Below are positions 16,042 to 25,236 of a stretch of DNA of 64,000 nt, piece by piece. Each line of letters opens with the position of its first letter. Position 1 is the first letter of the stretch. Both the position numbers and the translations under genes were made by a program. The stretch is from Chloroflexota bacterium (lineage in GTDB: Bacteria; Chloroflexota; Dehalococcoidia; Lucifugimonadales; UBA3495). Where the stretch lies: the NCBI GenBank assembly GCA_028873965.1, contig JAPPMU010000068.1, positions 1 to 64,000 on the forward strand, read 5' to 3'. The notes beneath the pieces were generated by a model. The model was not told where the DNA came from, searched no databases, and saw nothing but the letters and a program-made list of their open reading frames with translations.

Positions 16042-17097
16042 CTACTCCAGTTGCCGCAGCCTGGGGTCCAGGGCGTCCCGCAGCCAGTCGCCGAACAGAT
16101 TCAGGGACAGCACCGTCATGAATATCGCCAGCCCCGGCAGCGTCGAAATCCACCACGCGATGGCGATCCGGTCCCGGCCCTCGGAGAGCATGGAGCCCCA
16201 GGCCGGCGTCGGGGGCGGCACTCCGGCTCCCAGGAAGCTCAGGGCGGCTTCCAGCAGGATGACCACACCCACCAGCAGGGTTGCCACCACAATCACGCTG
16301 TTGGCGATCCCCGGCAGGATGTGGACGAACATGATGCGAAGCGTCCCAGCCCCGGCCACACGGGCCAACGCGACGTAGTCTGCGGTCTTGACGCGCAGCA
16401 CCTCCCCGCGTGTCACACGGGTGAAGAGGGGCCAGATGGCTATCGCCATTATCACGATGATCAGCTGGAAGGATGGGCCGAGGGCCACCACCAACACCAG
16501 GGCGACCAGGATCAGAGGCAGCGCAAGGATGATGTCCACCATGCGCATTACGACCTCGTCGATCCATCCGCCGTACCATCCGGCGGTCAGGCCGAGCACC
16601 GTGCCCATGGTGCCGCCCACCAGCAGCGTCAGCCCGGCCATCACCAGGGAAACGCGCGCGCCATAGATAATCCGGGTGAACAGGTCCCGCCCCAGGTGGT
16701 CGGTGCCCAGAATATAAAGCGTATCGATGCCTTCCCGGACGACCACGTCCAGTTTGTCGCCAATGACCGCGTTGGGGTCAATCTGCTTGGCATTGTATTC
16801 GGTGATCTGTACTTTCTGTTTTTCGATGTCGCTGGGGCTGATTACCGCCACCACCTCTTTGGTTACGATCACGGGCGGGACCGGCTCGTACCCCCAGAAC
16901 CCCGGTTGCAGGCGGTGGTTCGGGTCACCTACTTCAGGGTCGTAGGGAGTTATCCAGTCGGCGGTGATTCCGGCCACCACTACCAACGTCAGGATAAACA
17001 CCGGAATGATCAGCACCGGGCGACGCCAGCGCGACATGGCCCGAAGCGCCCGCACCACGACGGGTTGGGTGGTAGAAAGAGTTGTAGCCTGGGCCAT
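16042..17097 (-). CDS. ABC transporter permease, DppC/OppC type (cassette 1)
   Basis: A 351-residue inner-membrane permease of the dipeptide/oligopeptide family. The BPD_transp motif region DRDXF-like segment, HLGRDLFTRIIYGARVSL, opens the transmembrane domain, and the EAA loop reads YVALARVAGAGTLRIMFVHI. The C-terminal SFLGAGVPPPTPAWGSML is characteristic of OppC. An unusually long periplasmic or insert segment (about residues 60-120, IEKQKVQITEYNAKQ) sits after the first helix. Last gene of an SBP-membrane protein-permease-permease unit followed by a terminator. No ATPase gene is present in the window. Confidence 0.92.
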   Translation of the reverse strand: MAQATTLSTTQPVVVRALRAMSRWRRPVLIIPVFILTLVVVAGITADWITPYDPEVGDPNHRLQPGFWGYEPVPPVIVTKEVVAVISPSDIEKQKVQITEYNAKQIDPNAVIGDKLDVVVREGIDTLYILGTDHLGRDLFTRIIYGARVSLVMAGLTLLVGGTMGTVLGLTAGWYGGWIDEVVMRMVDIILALPLILVALVLVVALGPSFQLIIVIMAIAIWPLFTRVTRGEVLRVKTADYVALARVAGAGTLRIMFVHILPGIANSVIVVATLLVGVVILLEAALSFLGAGVPPPTPAWGSMLSEGRDRIAIAWWISTLPGLAIFMTVLSLNLFGDWLRDALDPRLRQLE

Positions 17098-17178
17098 TTG
17101 ATTTCTCCGGGCCTTCTCTGGAAACGTGGGGCCTCGGCGCGGCGGGAGACCGCTTCACACGCTGAGGACCCGCATCTC

Positions 17179-18099
17179 CTACAAGTATCGGATTCTGGGG
17201 TCGATGTAAGCGTAGAGTATGTCAACCAGCAGCGCGATGAAGACATACCCCAACGTGAACATGATGGTCAGCCCCTGGATCAGCGGGTAGTCCGATGACC
17301 AGAGGGCCTGCACCGCCAATTGGCCCATTCCGGGCCAGGCAAATACCAGTTCGGTGGTAATGGAACCCGTGAGAATGGCCGGCATGGACACGCCCGCCAG
17401 GGTCAATGGCGGTATCAGGGCATTACGAAATGCGTGCTTCCAGATGATCGCCCGGCCGGGCAACCCTTTTGCCCTGGCCAGCTTGATGTATTCCGTGTCC
17501 AGCGTGTCCAGCATCGCCGAGCGCATCAACCGCAGGCTGCCGGCCAGGAATCCGCCCCATGCCAGGGTGATCGTGGGAAGTACGAAGCTGTTCCAGTCCT
17601 GCCTTCCGGAAGGGGGAACCCACCCCAGGTACACAGCGAAGAAGAAAATGAACATGATGCCAAGCCAGAAGGACGGCGCCGCCTGTCCGATCAAGGCGAC
17701 GGCCCTTCCGATTTGGTCCAGAACGCTGCCCCGCAAGACTGCGGACATCACGCCCAGGGGTATCCCGACAAGGAGCGCGAGCAGGAAGGCAGCCCCGCCA
17801 AGCTGGAGCGTCGCCGGGATTTTCTCCGCGACTACCTCCAGCACCGGCCGACGCTGGCTGATTGACTCGCCGAAATCACCGCGCAGCACCCCGCCCATGA
17901 AGATCGCGTACTGGTGATAGAGGGGCTTGTCCAGCCCAAGCTCCTCACCCAGCAACTCCCATTGTTCCTGGGTGGCATGATCGTCCAGGAGCAGTGACCT
18001 TGGGTCCCCGCCCACACGCGCCATGACGAAGATGATCATCGACACCGCGAGCAGCGTGATTATCATCAGGAAAAATCGGCGTACCAAAAACCGTTGCAT
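17179..18099 (-). CDS. ABC transporter permease, DppB/OppB type (cassette 1)
   Basis: A 306-residue permease of the DppB/OppB family: MQRFLVRRFFLMIITLLAV start helix, PLYHQYAIFMGGVLRGDFGE (the conserved loop before the second helix), and the EAA loop EYIKLARAKGLPGRAIIWKHA, closing with the short DPRIRYL tail. Partner of the OppC-type permease downstream (81-bp gap). Together they form the membrane channel for the binding protein encoded at 18633-20519. Confidence 0.93.
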   Translation of the reverse strand: MQRFLVRRFFLMIITLLAVSMIIFVMARVGGDPRSLLLDDHATQEQWELLGEELGLDKPLYHQYAIFMGGVLRGDFGESISQRRPVLEVVAEKIPATLQLGGAAFLLALLVGIPLGVMSAVLRGSVLDQIGRAVALIGQAAPSFWLGIMFIFFFAVYLGWVPPSGRQDWNSFVLPTITLAWGGFLAGSLRLMRSAMLDTLDTEYIKLARAKGLPGRAIIWKHAFRNALIPPLTLAGVSMPAILTGSITTELVFAWPGMGQLAVQALWSSDYPLIQGLTIMFTLGYVFIALLVDILYAYIDPRIRYL

Positions 18100-18143
18100 G
18101 TCAACGTCCCAGCATCAGATGTTCAGATACGTTCATCCCGGTC

Positions 18144-18578
18144 CTATCGCCTGAAGGTGACGATTTCTCTCACTACGCCGAGTAGAAGCGTTCCCAGATT
18201 GGCTGCCACAGTTGCGCCCAACGCTGCGTAGGAGAAGGCGTTGACGGGCGGATCGGAGCAGCACTTTATTTCTCGATTCAGCGCGAATTCGTACCCCATC
18301 CAGGACCCGATAATCCCGCCCCCGATACCCGCAGATCCAATCAGCAAGAGTACCGGCAAAGAGTTGCGGTCCAGGCGCAGCCACGTCAGCGAGCCGCCAA
18401 GTCCGGCCCCAATCGCCGCGCCCGCCAGGAACATTACGTCCCGAAGCAGCTTGGATGAGGTGTCGGTAAAGAAATAATACAGGCCCCAGGCGACCCACAC
18501 ACCAATATAGCTGAGCACGAGGGCTATGAGAAATCCAAGCCCTGCGCGCCCAGCGATTGTGAAGATGCTTCCCGCCAA
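18144..18578 (-). CDS. Hypothetical four-helix membrane protein within ABC cassette 1
   Basis: A 144-residue hydrophobic protein with about four membrane segments (roughly 12-36, 44-65, 76-96 and 115-137) and a short Cys pair (KCCSDPP) between helices 3 and 4. No family is recognised. The frame opens at a TTG (18578) without a clear ribosome-binding site, so the start is uncertain. It stands between the binding protein and the permeases of the cassette (54-bp and 44-bp gaps), a position where a small accessory subunit would be cotranscribed. Confidence 0.6.
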   Translation of the reverse strand: MAGSIFTIAGRAGLGFLIALVLSYIGVWVAWGLYYFFTDTSSKLLRDVMFLAGAAIGAGLGGSLTWLRLDRNSLPVLLLIGSAGIGGGIIGSWMGYEFALNREIKCCSDPPVNAFSYAALGATVAANLGTLLLGVVREIVTFRR

Positions 18579-18632
18579 GCTAATTTTCGGCCGGAGCCGA
18601 AGCTATCCGGATGCTTCTGATTGCCCCTTCTC

Positions 18633-20519
18633 TTACTGGGTGAGGTTGGGGGCGTACTCGAACCCGGTCAGGTCCCGGGTTTCGGCGTAGTTCAGGTGCT
18701 CGTTCCACGGCGCAGTGTCCCCGTTCACGGCAAAGACCTGGTTCTGGGCATAGAGGCCGACCGACAGCGCGTTGTCGTACACGAACTTCGCAGCCTCAAC
18801 CATGATCTCGTATCGCGCCGCGTCGTCAACGGTGCCCTGGGCTTGGTTCATGTAATCCGAAAGGATTGGGTGGTCCATACCGAAGTTCCAGGCGCTCTCG
18901 TGGTTGAAAGCGGTGGACCAGCGGTCCAGGGGGTCAACCGCCACGTGGGTGTGCTGGTACGCCTGGTTGTAGGTGCGGGTCACGATACCCGGGCGGAAGG
19001 TCTTGTAGGGCAGGTTCTGCTGGTTGGCCTTGACGCCGATCTGGTCCCACATCTGGGCGATGGCGGAAGTCACTTCCAAGTAATTCGAGCCGCCCAGGGG
19101 CGTCAGGGTGATCTCAAACCCGTCAGGATAGCCCGCCTCGGCCAGCAGTTGCTTGGCCTTCTCCGGGTTGAACTCCCACTGGCGGTACTCTGCCGGCAGC
19201 TTGTCCAGGTGGAAGGCCCACGCCGGCAGGGAGTCCGGGATGGCCTCGCTGCTCAGCAACGTGTCCGAGATCAGCTGGCGGTCAATGGCGATGGACAGGG
19301 CGGTGCGCACCTTGGCGGCGTTCTGCCATTCCTCGGATGCGGGGTCCGGGTTGCCGGAAATCCAGGGCAGAGAAGGATCGAAGCCGGGGACTCTCTCTTG
19401 GTGTTCCGGGGTGCGCGAACCGTCAGGGTTCACTCCCACGTAGTAGTTGCCATAGAAAGCCATGCTCACGCCGCTGCCACCGGCTATCCTCACGAAGTCG
19501 GTGCCCGGGTGGTCCGCCACTGCGGCAATGGAGTCCAGGTTCATTTCCATCGCCGTGAGGCTGTCGGTGAGGAAGTTGGCCACACGGGTAGACTCCTCGG
19601 GAATGTGCAGCCACCTCAGTTCGGCAAACTCGGGTGTCTTGCGCCAGTGGTCTTCCACCGCCACCCACTGGGTGAACTGGTCGCTCTGGTGCTCATCGAA
19701 CTCCCATGGGCTGGTGCCGGCAATGTTACGGCTCGCCTCATCCACCCCAACCTCTTCGAGTTGCTTCTGGCTGATGATGTTGACATGGGGGCGAGCAAGC
19801 AGACCCAGCGTGTCGTACTGCGGCGTTCCGGTGTTCACCTCGATGGTGTACTTGTCGATGGCCTTGGCGCGGCCCTCGTCGATGACCCCGGTGACTTCCG
19901 TGCCTTCCTTGACGTCGCCGCCAAGCCCCCAGATCCGGCGGATATGGGTGTTGAACGCCACGCGGGAGCTTTCGCCGCCGCTGATCATCAGGCTCCAGAG
20001 GACGCCTTCAGCGTCCAGTTCGCCGTAGCCCTTGTGGAACATGGCGCCTTCTGCCAGCTTGAACGTCCAGGTGACACCGTCGTCAGCAACGCTCCATTCC
20101 TGGAACAGCCAGGGCACAATTTCCTTGTCTTCATTCATGTAGAGCAGGGTCTCGGCGGTGGTGTAGCCGTTGTGGTGATACCCGGCTCCTTCCGTGACCG
20201 TCGGGAAAACGTGGAACGGGGCGACGAGGGGCAGTCCAAAGGTGAGCCTCCCCCTGGGTCCCATTACCTCCGAGGATTCGGGCATGGCCGTCGCTGCGGG
20301 AACGGCAGTGGCCGCAACCGCTGACTGCCCGGAACTCCCTGAACCAGAGGCCGCGACGGGAGTGCTTTCGGCCATGGCCGCTGCGGGCATCGCGGTTGCT
20401 TCTGCCGCCGGGGCGGCGGGCGCTTCCTGTGCTGTTCCGCAGGCCACCGCAATTATCAGGGCGAGAGCCAGTGGAATGAAAGCAAATAGTCGGGGTGATG
20501 GGAGCCGTTTGTGCCTCAT
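18633..20519 (-). CDS. ABC transporter substrate-binding lipoprotein, family 5 (cassette 1)
   Basis: A 628-residue extracellular solute-binding protein family 5 (DppA/OppA type). MRHKRLPSPRLFAFIPLAL begins a signal peptide ending at the lipobox VACG, followed by an Ala/Pro/Thr-rich linker of about 60 residues. The body carries TETLLYMNEDKEIVPWLFQE, WTFKLAEGAMFHKGYGELDA and YPDGFEITLTPLGGS, all typical of the family. The ATG at 20519 follows GGAGG. The ligand is probably a peptide or another bulky solute. Confidence 0.93.
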   Translation of the reverse strand: MRHKRLPSPRLFAFIPLALALIIAVACGTAQEAPAAPAAEATAMPAAAMAESTPVAASGSGSSGQSAVAATAVPAATAMPESSEVMGPRGRLTFGLPLVAPFHVFPTVTEGAGYHHNGYTTAETLLYMNEDKEIVPWLFQEWSVADDGVTWTFKLAEGAMFHKGYGELDAEGVLWSLMISGGESSRVAFNTHIRRIWGLGGDVKEGTEVTGVIDEGRAKAIDKYTIEVNTGTPQYDTLGLLARPHVNIISQKQLEEVGVDEASRNIAGTSPWEFDEHQSDQFTQWVAVEDHWRKTPEFAELRWLHIPEESTRVANFLTDSLTAMEMNLDSIAAVADHPGTDFVRIAGGSGVSMAFYGNYYVGVNPDGSRTPEHQERVPGFDPSLPWISGNPDPASEEWQNAAKVRTALSIAIDRQLISDTLLSSEAIPDSLPAWAFHLDKLPAEYRQWEFNPEKAKQLLAEAGYPDGFEITLTPLGGSNYLEVTSAIAQMWDQIGVKANQQNLPYKTFRPGIVTRTYNQAYQHTHVAVDPLDRWSTAFNHESAWNFGMDHPILSDYMNQAQGTVDDAARYEIMVEAAKFVYDNALSVGLYAQNQVFAVNGDTAPWNEHLNYAETRDLTGFEYAPNLTQ

Positions 20520-20688
20520 ATCAGAACCTCCGAGTTGCGAAAAATAGGGCAGATCACGTTGCCACGTCGCAGTTCGTCCCGTCTTGATCATTGCCGGTGC
20601 TGTCATATGCCTATCGGCATTGAACAGAGTTAACTCCATGCCGGGGCGTCTCCGCGCAGCGTGTGGGCTGCCCTGAAAAGGCCACAGT

Positions 20689-20717
20689 AAAATAGACTGC
20701 CATCGGCCACGAGTCAA
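20689..20717 (-). promoter_or_regulatory. Sigma70-type promoter of ABC cassette 1
   Basis: On the minus strand a -35 TTGACT (20712-20717), a 17-bp spacer and a -10 TATTTT (20689-20694). The predicted start leaves a 5' leader of about 160 nt. Confidence 0.6.
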
Positions 20718-20766
20718 TAGGGAATTCTCGGCAGCACAGGGCTACCGTGCATGAACGGTTTTAGTA

Positions 20767-20795
20767 CCGTCATACCGGCTTTCGCCGGTATCCAG
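20767..20795. repeat. Palindrome R2 (single arm, ATACCGGC variant)
   Basis: The 29-bp unit ccgtcataccggctttcgcc plus ggtatccag is the same variant as the arm at 54080. The rest of the 551-bp gap (20520-21070) holds the two divergent promoters; no gene is seen in it. Confidence 0.75.
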
Positions 20796-21028
20796 TGACC
20801 ACAATCGGCGTATTCCTTACGAATATCAAGCCAATAACAGACTCTAGGTTACGGCTTTCGTCGGAGCGACGCCGTTGTAATTTCATATGAGATTGCCTGC
20901 CCAACAGCAGGGACTGTTCTAAGACTTAGAAAAGTACGAACATGGTGGCGGGGATGTGGCCGGGGATGTCCGGTTCGCCGTCGTTCCCCGCTGGCAACCA
21001 ACCGCTCCATGCTGCCTGAGCCGTGTCA

Positions 21029-21034
21029 TATAAT
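21029..21034 (+). promoter_or_regulatory. -10 element of leucine dehydrogenase
   Basis: A consensus TATAAT lies 37 bp before the start codon. No good -35 is recognisable. Confidence 0.4.
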
Positions 21035-21070
21035 TAAGGTAGCGAAGGATATTCGCAGGAGGTGGAAACC

Positions 21071-22138
21071 ATGGACATACTGAATACGATGGTCAGCCGC
21101 GGTCACGAGCAGGTGACGATGTACAGCGACCCCGAGTCGGGCTTGCGGGGCATCATCGCCATCCACGACACCACACTGGGGCCGTCCTGCGGCGGCACCC
21201 GCATGTGGCCCTACACCACGGAACAGGAAGCCCTCGCGGACGCCCTGAACCTCTCCCGGGCCATGACCTACAAGTCGGCGGCTGCGGGCCTGCACCTTGG
21301 CGGCGGCAAGGGCGTCATCATCGGCGACCCGCGCACCGACAAAACTGAGTCGCTGCTGCGCGCCTGGGGGCGGTTCGTGGACACCCTGGGCGGTCGCTAT
21401 CTCACCACCACCGACGTTGGCACCACGGGACGAGACCTGGAGGCCATGCGCCAGGAAACCGAACACGTTGTGGGTCTCGACGTGACCCTCGGCGGCAGCG
21501 GCGACACGTCCATCATGACCGGCCTCGGCATCTACATGGGCATGAAAGCTTGCGCCGCCGACGTCTGGGGCACCGACGATCTCGGTGGACGCACCGTCGC
21601 CATGCAGGGGTTCGGCAAGGTGGCCACGCACACTGCGGGGCATCTGCTGGAGGACGACGTTCGCATCATCGCCACCGATATCAACGAAATGGCACTGGAC
21701 CGGGCGCGCCAGATGGGCGTGAAAGTAGTCGGGCCCGACGAGATCTACGACGCCGACTGCGACATCTTCGCTCCGTGCGCGTTGGGCGGGGTCATCAACC
21801 CGGACACCATTGACCGGCTGCGCTGCCGCATCGTTGCTGGCGGCGCGAACAACCAGCTGATGACAGACGAGGACGGCGAGGAACTGCATCGGCGCGGGAT
21901 CGTCTACGCGCCGGACTTCCTGATCAACGCCGGCGGCATTATCAACGCGGCTGCCGAGATCGGCCAGCCGTACAACCCGGACCGCTCCCGCCAGCAGACG
22001 GAGCGGATCTACGAGCAGATGTCGGCGGTGCTGACCACGTCCCGCAAGAAGGAAATATCCACCGCCCGGGCGGCCGATCTCCTGGCGGAGTCGCGGCTGG
22101 ACTCGGTGCGCCGCATGCGCCGGATCTGGCGCGGCTGA
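21071..22138 (+). CDS. ldh: Leucine dehydrogenase (Glu/Leu/Phe/Val dehydrogenase family)
   Basis: A 355-residue NAD-dependent dehydrogenase that oxidatively deaminates branched-chain amino acids to 2-oxo acids and ammonia. Lys68 (MTYKSAA) and Lys80 (GGGKGV) stand at the catalytic positions known from Bacillus leucine dehydrogenase, and GGTRMWPY binds the substrate. The Rossmann motif is GFGKVATHTAGHL with an Asp at the end of beta 2 (ATDINEMA). CALGGVINPDTIDRL is also diagnostic. The ATG at 21071 was chosen because AGGAGGT overlaps the GTG three codons upstream. Monocistronic, divergent from ABC cassette 1; it could feed on amino acids released from imported peptides. Leucine versus valine or phenylalanine preference is inferred. 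Confidence 0.9.
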   Translation: MDILNTMVSRGHEQVTMYSDPESGLRGIIAIHDTTLGPSCGGTRMWPYTTEQEALADALNLSRAMTYKSAAAGLHLGGGKGVIIGDPRTDKTESLLRAWGRFVDTLGGRYLTTTDVGTTGRDLEAMRQETEHVVGLDVTLGGSGDTSIMTGLGIYMGMKACAADVWGTDDLGGRTVAMQGFGKVATHTAGHLLEDDVRIIATDINEMALDRARQMGVKVVGPDEIYDADCDIFAPCALGGVINPDTIDRLRCRIVAGGANNQLMTDEDGEELHRRGIVYAPDFLINAGGIINAAAEIGQPYNPDRSRQQTERIYEQMSAVLTTSRKKEISTARAADLLAESRLDSVRRMRRIWRG

Positions 22139-22234
22139 TCGGCGGGTTACCCCGCACAGCGTCGTTGGGGGCGGATAATCATCCGCCCCCATGTTATGGG
22201 AGAACGGATCACCACGGCATCGCGTTGGCCTGAC

Positions 22235-23782
22235 TTATCGTGATCTCCGTGATCGCAACTCGGGCGACAGGACTGCGCCCTGGTATATCTCTTCCAGGAA
22301 CTCGTACACGTCCGAATAGGTTTCCCTGATCGTGCTCCGGTCAGCGCCCCGGCCAATTTCGTCGGTGACTTCGAAATAAGCAGTGCTGAACACGGCGAAA
22401 AATTCTTCCTCATTGGTCATCATATGCGTACCCGGGAAGATGTTGGCCTGCTGTGCTGAAGCGTAAAACCCGTTCCACCGTTCGTGGTCGTCCTGGGTGA
22501 AGCACAGGTTTTGGATCCCGTGGGCGTATTCGTGCACCGTTATCAAGCTGTCGAAGGGAAATCTTCCATAGGGGTACTCATCAACATCCAGGCGCAGCAG
22601 CGACTCCTCGGACGTTGACGATACGGGCTGTCCCTTCACGCCGCCGAGCCCCCGGAGCTGGAAAGATTCGTAAGTTCTGCCGGTGAAATCGCTGCGCCCT
22701 TTCAGATAAGCGTATTCAGGGAGAGTGGTCACGTACTCGTCCCTTGGAATGATTGCCAGACCCCCGCCGGCGTCCGCCATGCAGTCAGAGAGATCTTCTC
22801 TTCCGGATAACATGGGCCTGATTGTGTCTGCTGCTACGTCAAATGCAGCAGTGTCAACTTTGCCCGTCGCTTTGATGATGACGCCTTTGACGGAAAGAAA
22901 TTGCGTGTAGTAGGTGGCCTCCCGGATGTTGATGCTGAAGCTTTCCAGTATTTGCTTCCTCTCCGGTCCGTACTGCGGCACGCTGCGTTCACACATCCAG
23001 ACCCGCACTCGGAATCCTTGGGGATTCCCTGGCAGCAGAACGGACACCATCACAATTTCCGTAACGTCTACGACACAGTATTCCGGGCTTTCCTGTACAC
23101 GGTACGTTATGAGATAGGCATCCTGCCCGTCGATTTGAGATTCTTGAAACGAGGTAATCTGAAGCAGCGAACGTGTCGGCCACCAGTCCCGTCCCAGTCC
23201 GTCGCGAACGCTTTCGGCGAAATGCCTGAGGGTGCTGCCTTTTCTCAGCGAATGCGATGTAACGTACACCCTGCTCCAGGGGCTGCTGCGCGCGTACCTT
23301 CCCGGGCGCCGGTCACTCTCGACCCATTCATCTGAAAGGTTGATGGCGTAACCATATTCCGAGTCTCGAACTACCACGGTAGAGTCCGACGTGGCAACCG
23401 GGGTGGGGAGCCGCGTTGGAGTAGGAGTCGGCAGCGGGGTAGAGGTAGGCGTTGGCCGTGGTGTGGATGTGGGTGTCGGCCGCGGAGTAGCCGTAGGCGT
23501 CGGCGTGGCGGTAGGTGTTGGCAACGAGGTCGCAGTAGGCGTTGGTCTGGCGGTCGGGGTGGGCGCCAGGGTTGGCGGAGTTGTAGGCGTCGGCAGCGGT
23601 ATGGCTGTGGGCACCGACACAGCAGACGGGGCCGGCGCCAGTGTTGGCGCAGCGGTGGGCGCCGGCGACGGTGTGGCGGTTGGCACGATGGTTGGCGCTG
23701 GCTCATCACCACAAGCGACCGCCAACACCAGTGCGCTTGCAATCAGTGAGAACATCAGCGCGAATTTCAGCGAACGCTCCAA
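22235..23782 (-). CDS. HExxH metallopeptidase-like lipoprotein with Pro/Thr linker
   Basis: A 515-residue secreted lipoprotein: signal peptide with lipobox AVACG (Cys24), a Pro/Thr/Ala repeat linker at about 27-131 built from TPTAT/TPRPTPTS-like units, a globular beta-rich middle (about 134-290), and a C-terminal zincin-like domain with HEYAH (His417, Glu418, His421) and a downstream NEEEF (Glu458-460) that can give the third ligand. Start TTG at 23782 follows AGAGGAC. It lies 45 bp downstream of the DUF3179 gene and is probably cotranscribed. The linker makes it likely anchored and extended from the cell surface. No peptidase family is named with confidence. Confidence 0.75.
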   Translation of the reverse strand: MERSLKFALMFSLIASALVLAVACGDEPAPTIVPTATPSPAPTAAPTLAPAPSAVSVPTAIPLPTPTTPPTLAPTPTARPTPTATSLPTPTATPTPTATPRPTPTSTPRPTPTSTPLPTPTPTRLPTPVATSDSTVVVRDSEYGYAINLSDEWVESDRRPGRYARSSPWSRVYVTSHSLRKGSTLRHFAESVRDGLGRDWWPTRSLLQITSFQESQIDGQDAYLITYRVQESPEYCVVDVTEIVMVSVLLPGNPQGFRVRVWMCERSVPQYGPERKQILESFSINIREATYYTQFLSVKGVIIKATGKVDTAAFDVAADTIRPMLSGREDLSDCMADAGGGLAIIPRDEYVTTLPEYAYLKGRSDFTGRTYESFQLRGLGGVKGQPVSSTSEESLLRLDVDEYPYGRFPFDSLITVHEYAHGIQNLCFTQDDHERWNGFYASAQQANIFPGTHMMTNEEEFFAVFSTAYFEVTDEIGRGADRSTIRETYSDVYEFLEEIYQGAVLSPELRSRRSR

Positions 23783-23827
23783 AGTGTCCTCTTACCGGCA
23801 CCCTGAAAGAGAAACCTTTACGACATG

Positions 23828-25234
23828 CTAACCTGCCCCATCGTACACCACCGTATCCGGCCGGTACACCGCCCACGAAAACCACAGTTGGCCGATGCGG
23901 CCGGGCACCGGGGTCAGTTGTGCGCCTTCCAACGGACCGCTGATGGCGCGCCCGAATATGTCCCAGTGGCTCCCGGTCTGCTGGTCGACGATGCGGCCTT
24001 CCGCGTCCGGCGCGAAGGTCAGCGCGTTGCCGTCGGGTCCCCTGGGCGAGAAAATCCCGGCGGTGCCAACATCCCGGCCGCGCGAGATCGTGCCCGAGTC
24101 CAGCGAGGATGACGTTCCCGGCGTCCAGAAAACCACGATGTCTTCACCGGCGACGGACGTGGATACTACCCGTTCCTCCGCCAGCGTGGTGAACGAGACT
24201 GCCCAGGCGTCCCCGCCGCGCTCCACGGCGACCACGCGCTCCACCGCTGGCAGCCGGGGGTCGTCGTCGCCGCGGAAAAGGAACGGCTGGCTCCCGGGTC
24301 GGTCGTAACCGGCGTAGGGATTGGTGCCGTAGGGCCTCCCGGAATCGGGTCGGGACAGCACTTTTCCGTCCGGGTGCGCACCTTTAAAGTCGGCCCACGA
24401 GGTGATGGACAGATAAAGCTGCTCCAGCTTGCGACCGGCGTAATGACCGATCACCCCCTCGCCGCCAAATTCCTGCCACCAGGATTCGGTTTGGCGGTCG
24501 TACATCAGCAGGTTGCTGTCGCGCAGCGCTCCGGTGGTGCCGAAGTCGAGGGTGGAGCCTTCAACCGTCCGCCTGTACACGAAGGCGGTATTGCAGAGTG
24601 GTCAAAAGGTAATGACCACCGGTTCCCCACCCACGGTGTCGTTGACCAACTCGTGCCAGACCATCACCTGTACCGGATACGCTCGCACATCGCCGTTGAG
24701 GTCAACGACCTGCACTGGTTCCAGATCGTCGAGCCAGAGGTCAGCATCGGCGATCGTCTCGAACTGCGGGTCGTCGATTGACGGGATGCCGTCCTTAGGA
24801 GGGCCTCCGGTCATGATCTCGTCGAAGGAGATCGTCGTTCGCGTGAAGTCCGTATCCCACTCCGCTCGCAGCAGACGCTGGTAACGGGTGCGAGCCTCTT
24901 CGGCCTCTGCGTCAGGAACGATCTCTACGACGGTCTCCCGCGAAACGGGCGGGGCGGTGGCGGCGGGGAGGGCAGTAGCTGCCGGCTCCAGGGCCGCGGT
25001 GGGCAGGGGCGTGGCGGCGGCACCGAGCGCGGCGGTGGGCAGGTCGGCCGCGGGCTGCAGAGTTGGGGCAATTGCGTCGGTTGGCGCCGGCGGCGCAGTC
25101 CAAGGCTCGTTGCTGGCGGCTTCCTGGGTGGGAGCGCAGGCGGAGGCGATCAGGGCCAGCAAAATCAAGCCGGCCAACGCGAAAAGTTGGCCGGCGAGGC
25201 TGAATTTCTGCGCCTCATTGATCCGAGCGGTCAA
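23828..25234 (-). CDS. DUF3179 lipoprotein with in-frame UGA at a conserved Cys (candidate selenoprotein)
   Basis: One reading frame of 469 codons is interrupted only by a TGA at 24602-24604 (residue 211). N-terminal half: signal peptide with lipobox SACA, Ala/Pro-rich linker, then VQVVDLNGDVRAYPVQVMVW and HELVNDTVGGEPVVITF. Downstream the frame continues with PLCNTAFVYRRTVEG, LRDSNLLMYDRQTESWW and GEGVIGHYAG. These are the DUF3179 blocks, in which the motif is TF/Y-C-P-L-C; the TGA stands exactly at the first Cys, giving UxxC. A 6-bp hairpin (CCGCCT/AGGCGG, loop of 8) begins 13 nt after the TGA. TTG start 2 nt after the stop of the ABC permease. Alternative: a nonsense mutation or base-call error. 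Confidence 0.8.
24569..24588 (-). promoter_or_regulatory. Putative bacterial SECIS-like hairpin
   Basis: On the mRNA strand CCGCCU (24588-24583) pairs with AGGCGG (24574-24569) around the loop UCGUGUAC. The loop starts 19 nt after the UGA, close to the 18 nt in E. coli fdhF. A CAA/UUG pairing can extend the stem below an internal loop. The loop lacks a G in its first two positions, so the match to the bacterial SECIS pattern is partial. Confidence 0.45.
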
Positions 25235-25236
25235 GG

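Noticed and set aside
23390..23690. Minisatellite-like repeat in the DNA of the lipoprotein linker
   Set aside because: It follows from the Thr/Pro codon pattern of the linker; no exact tandem unit is kept.
23828..25234. UGA reassigned to Trp or Gly in this genome (code 4 or 25)
   Set aside because: Many genes here end in TGA, and the TGA falls at a Cys column rather than Trp or Gly.
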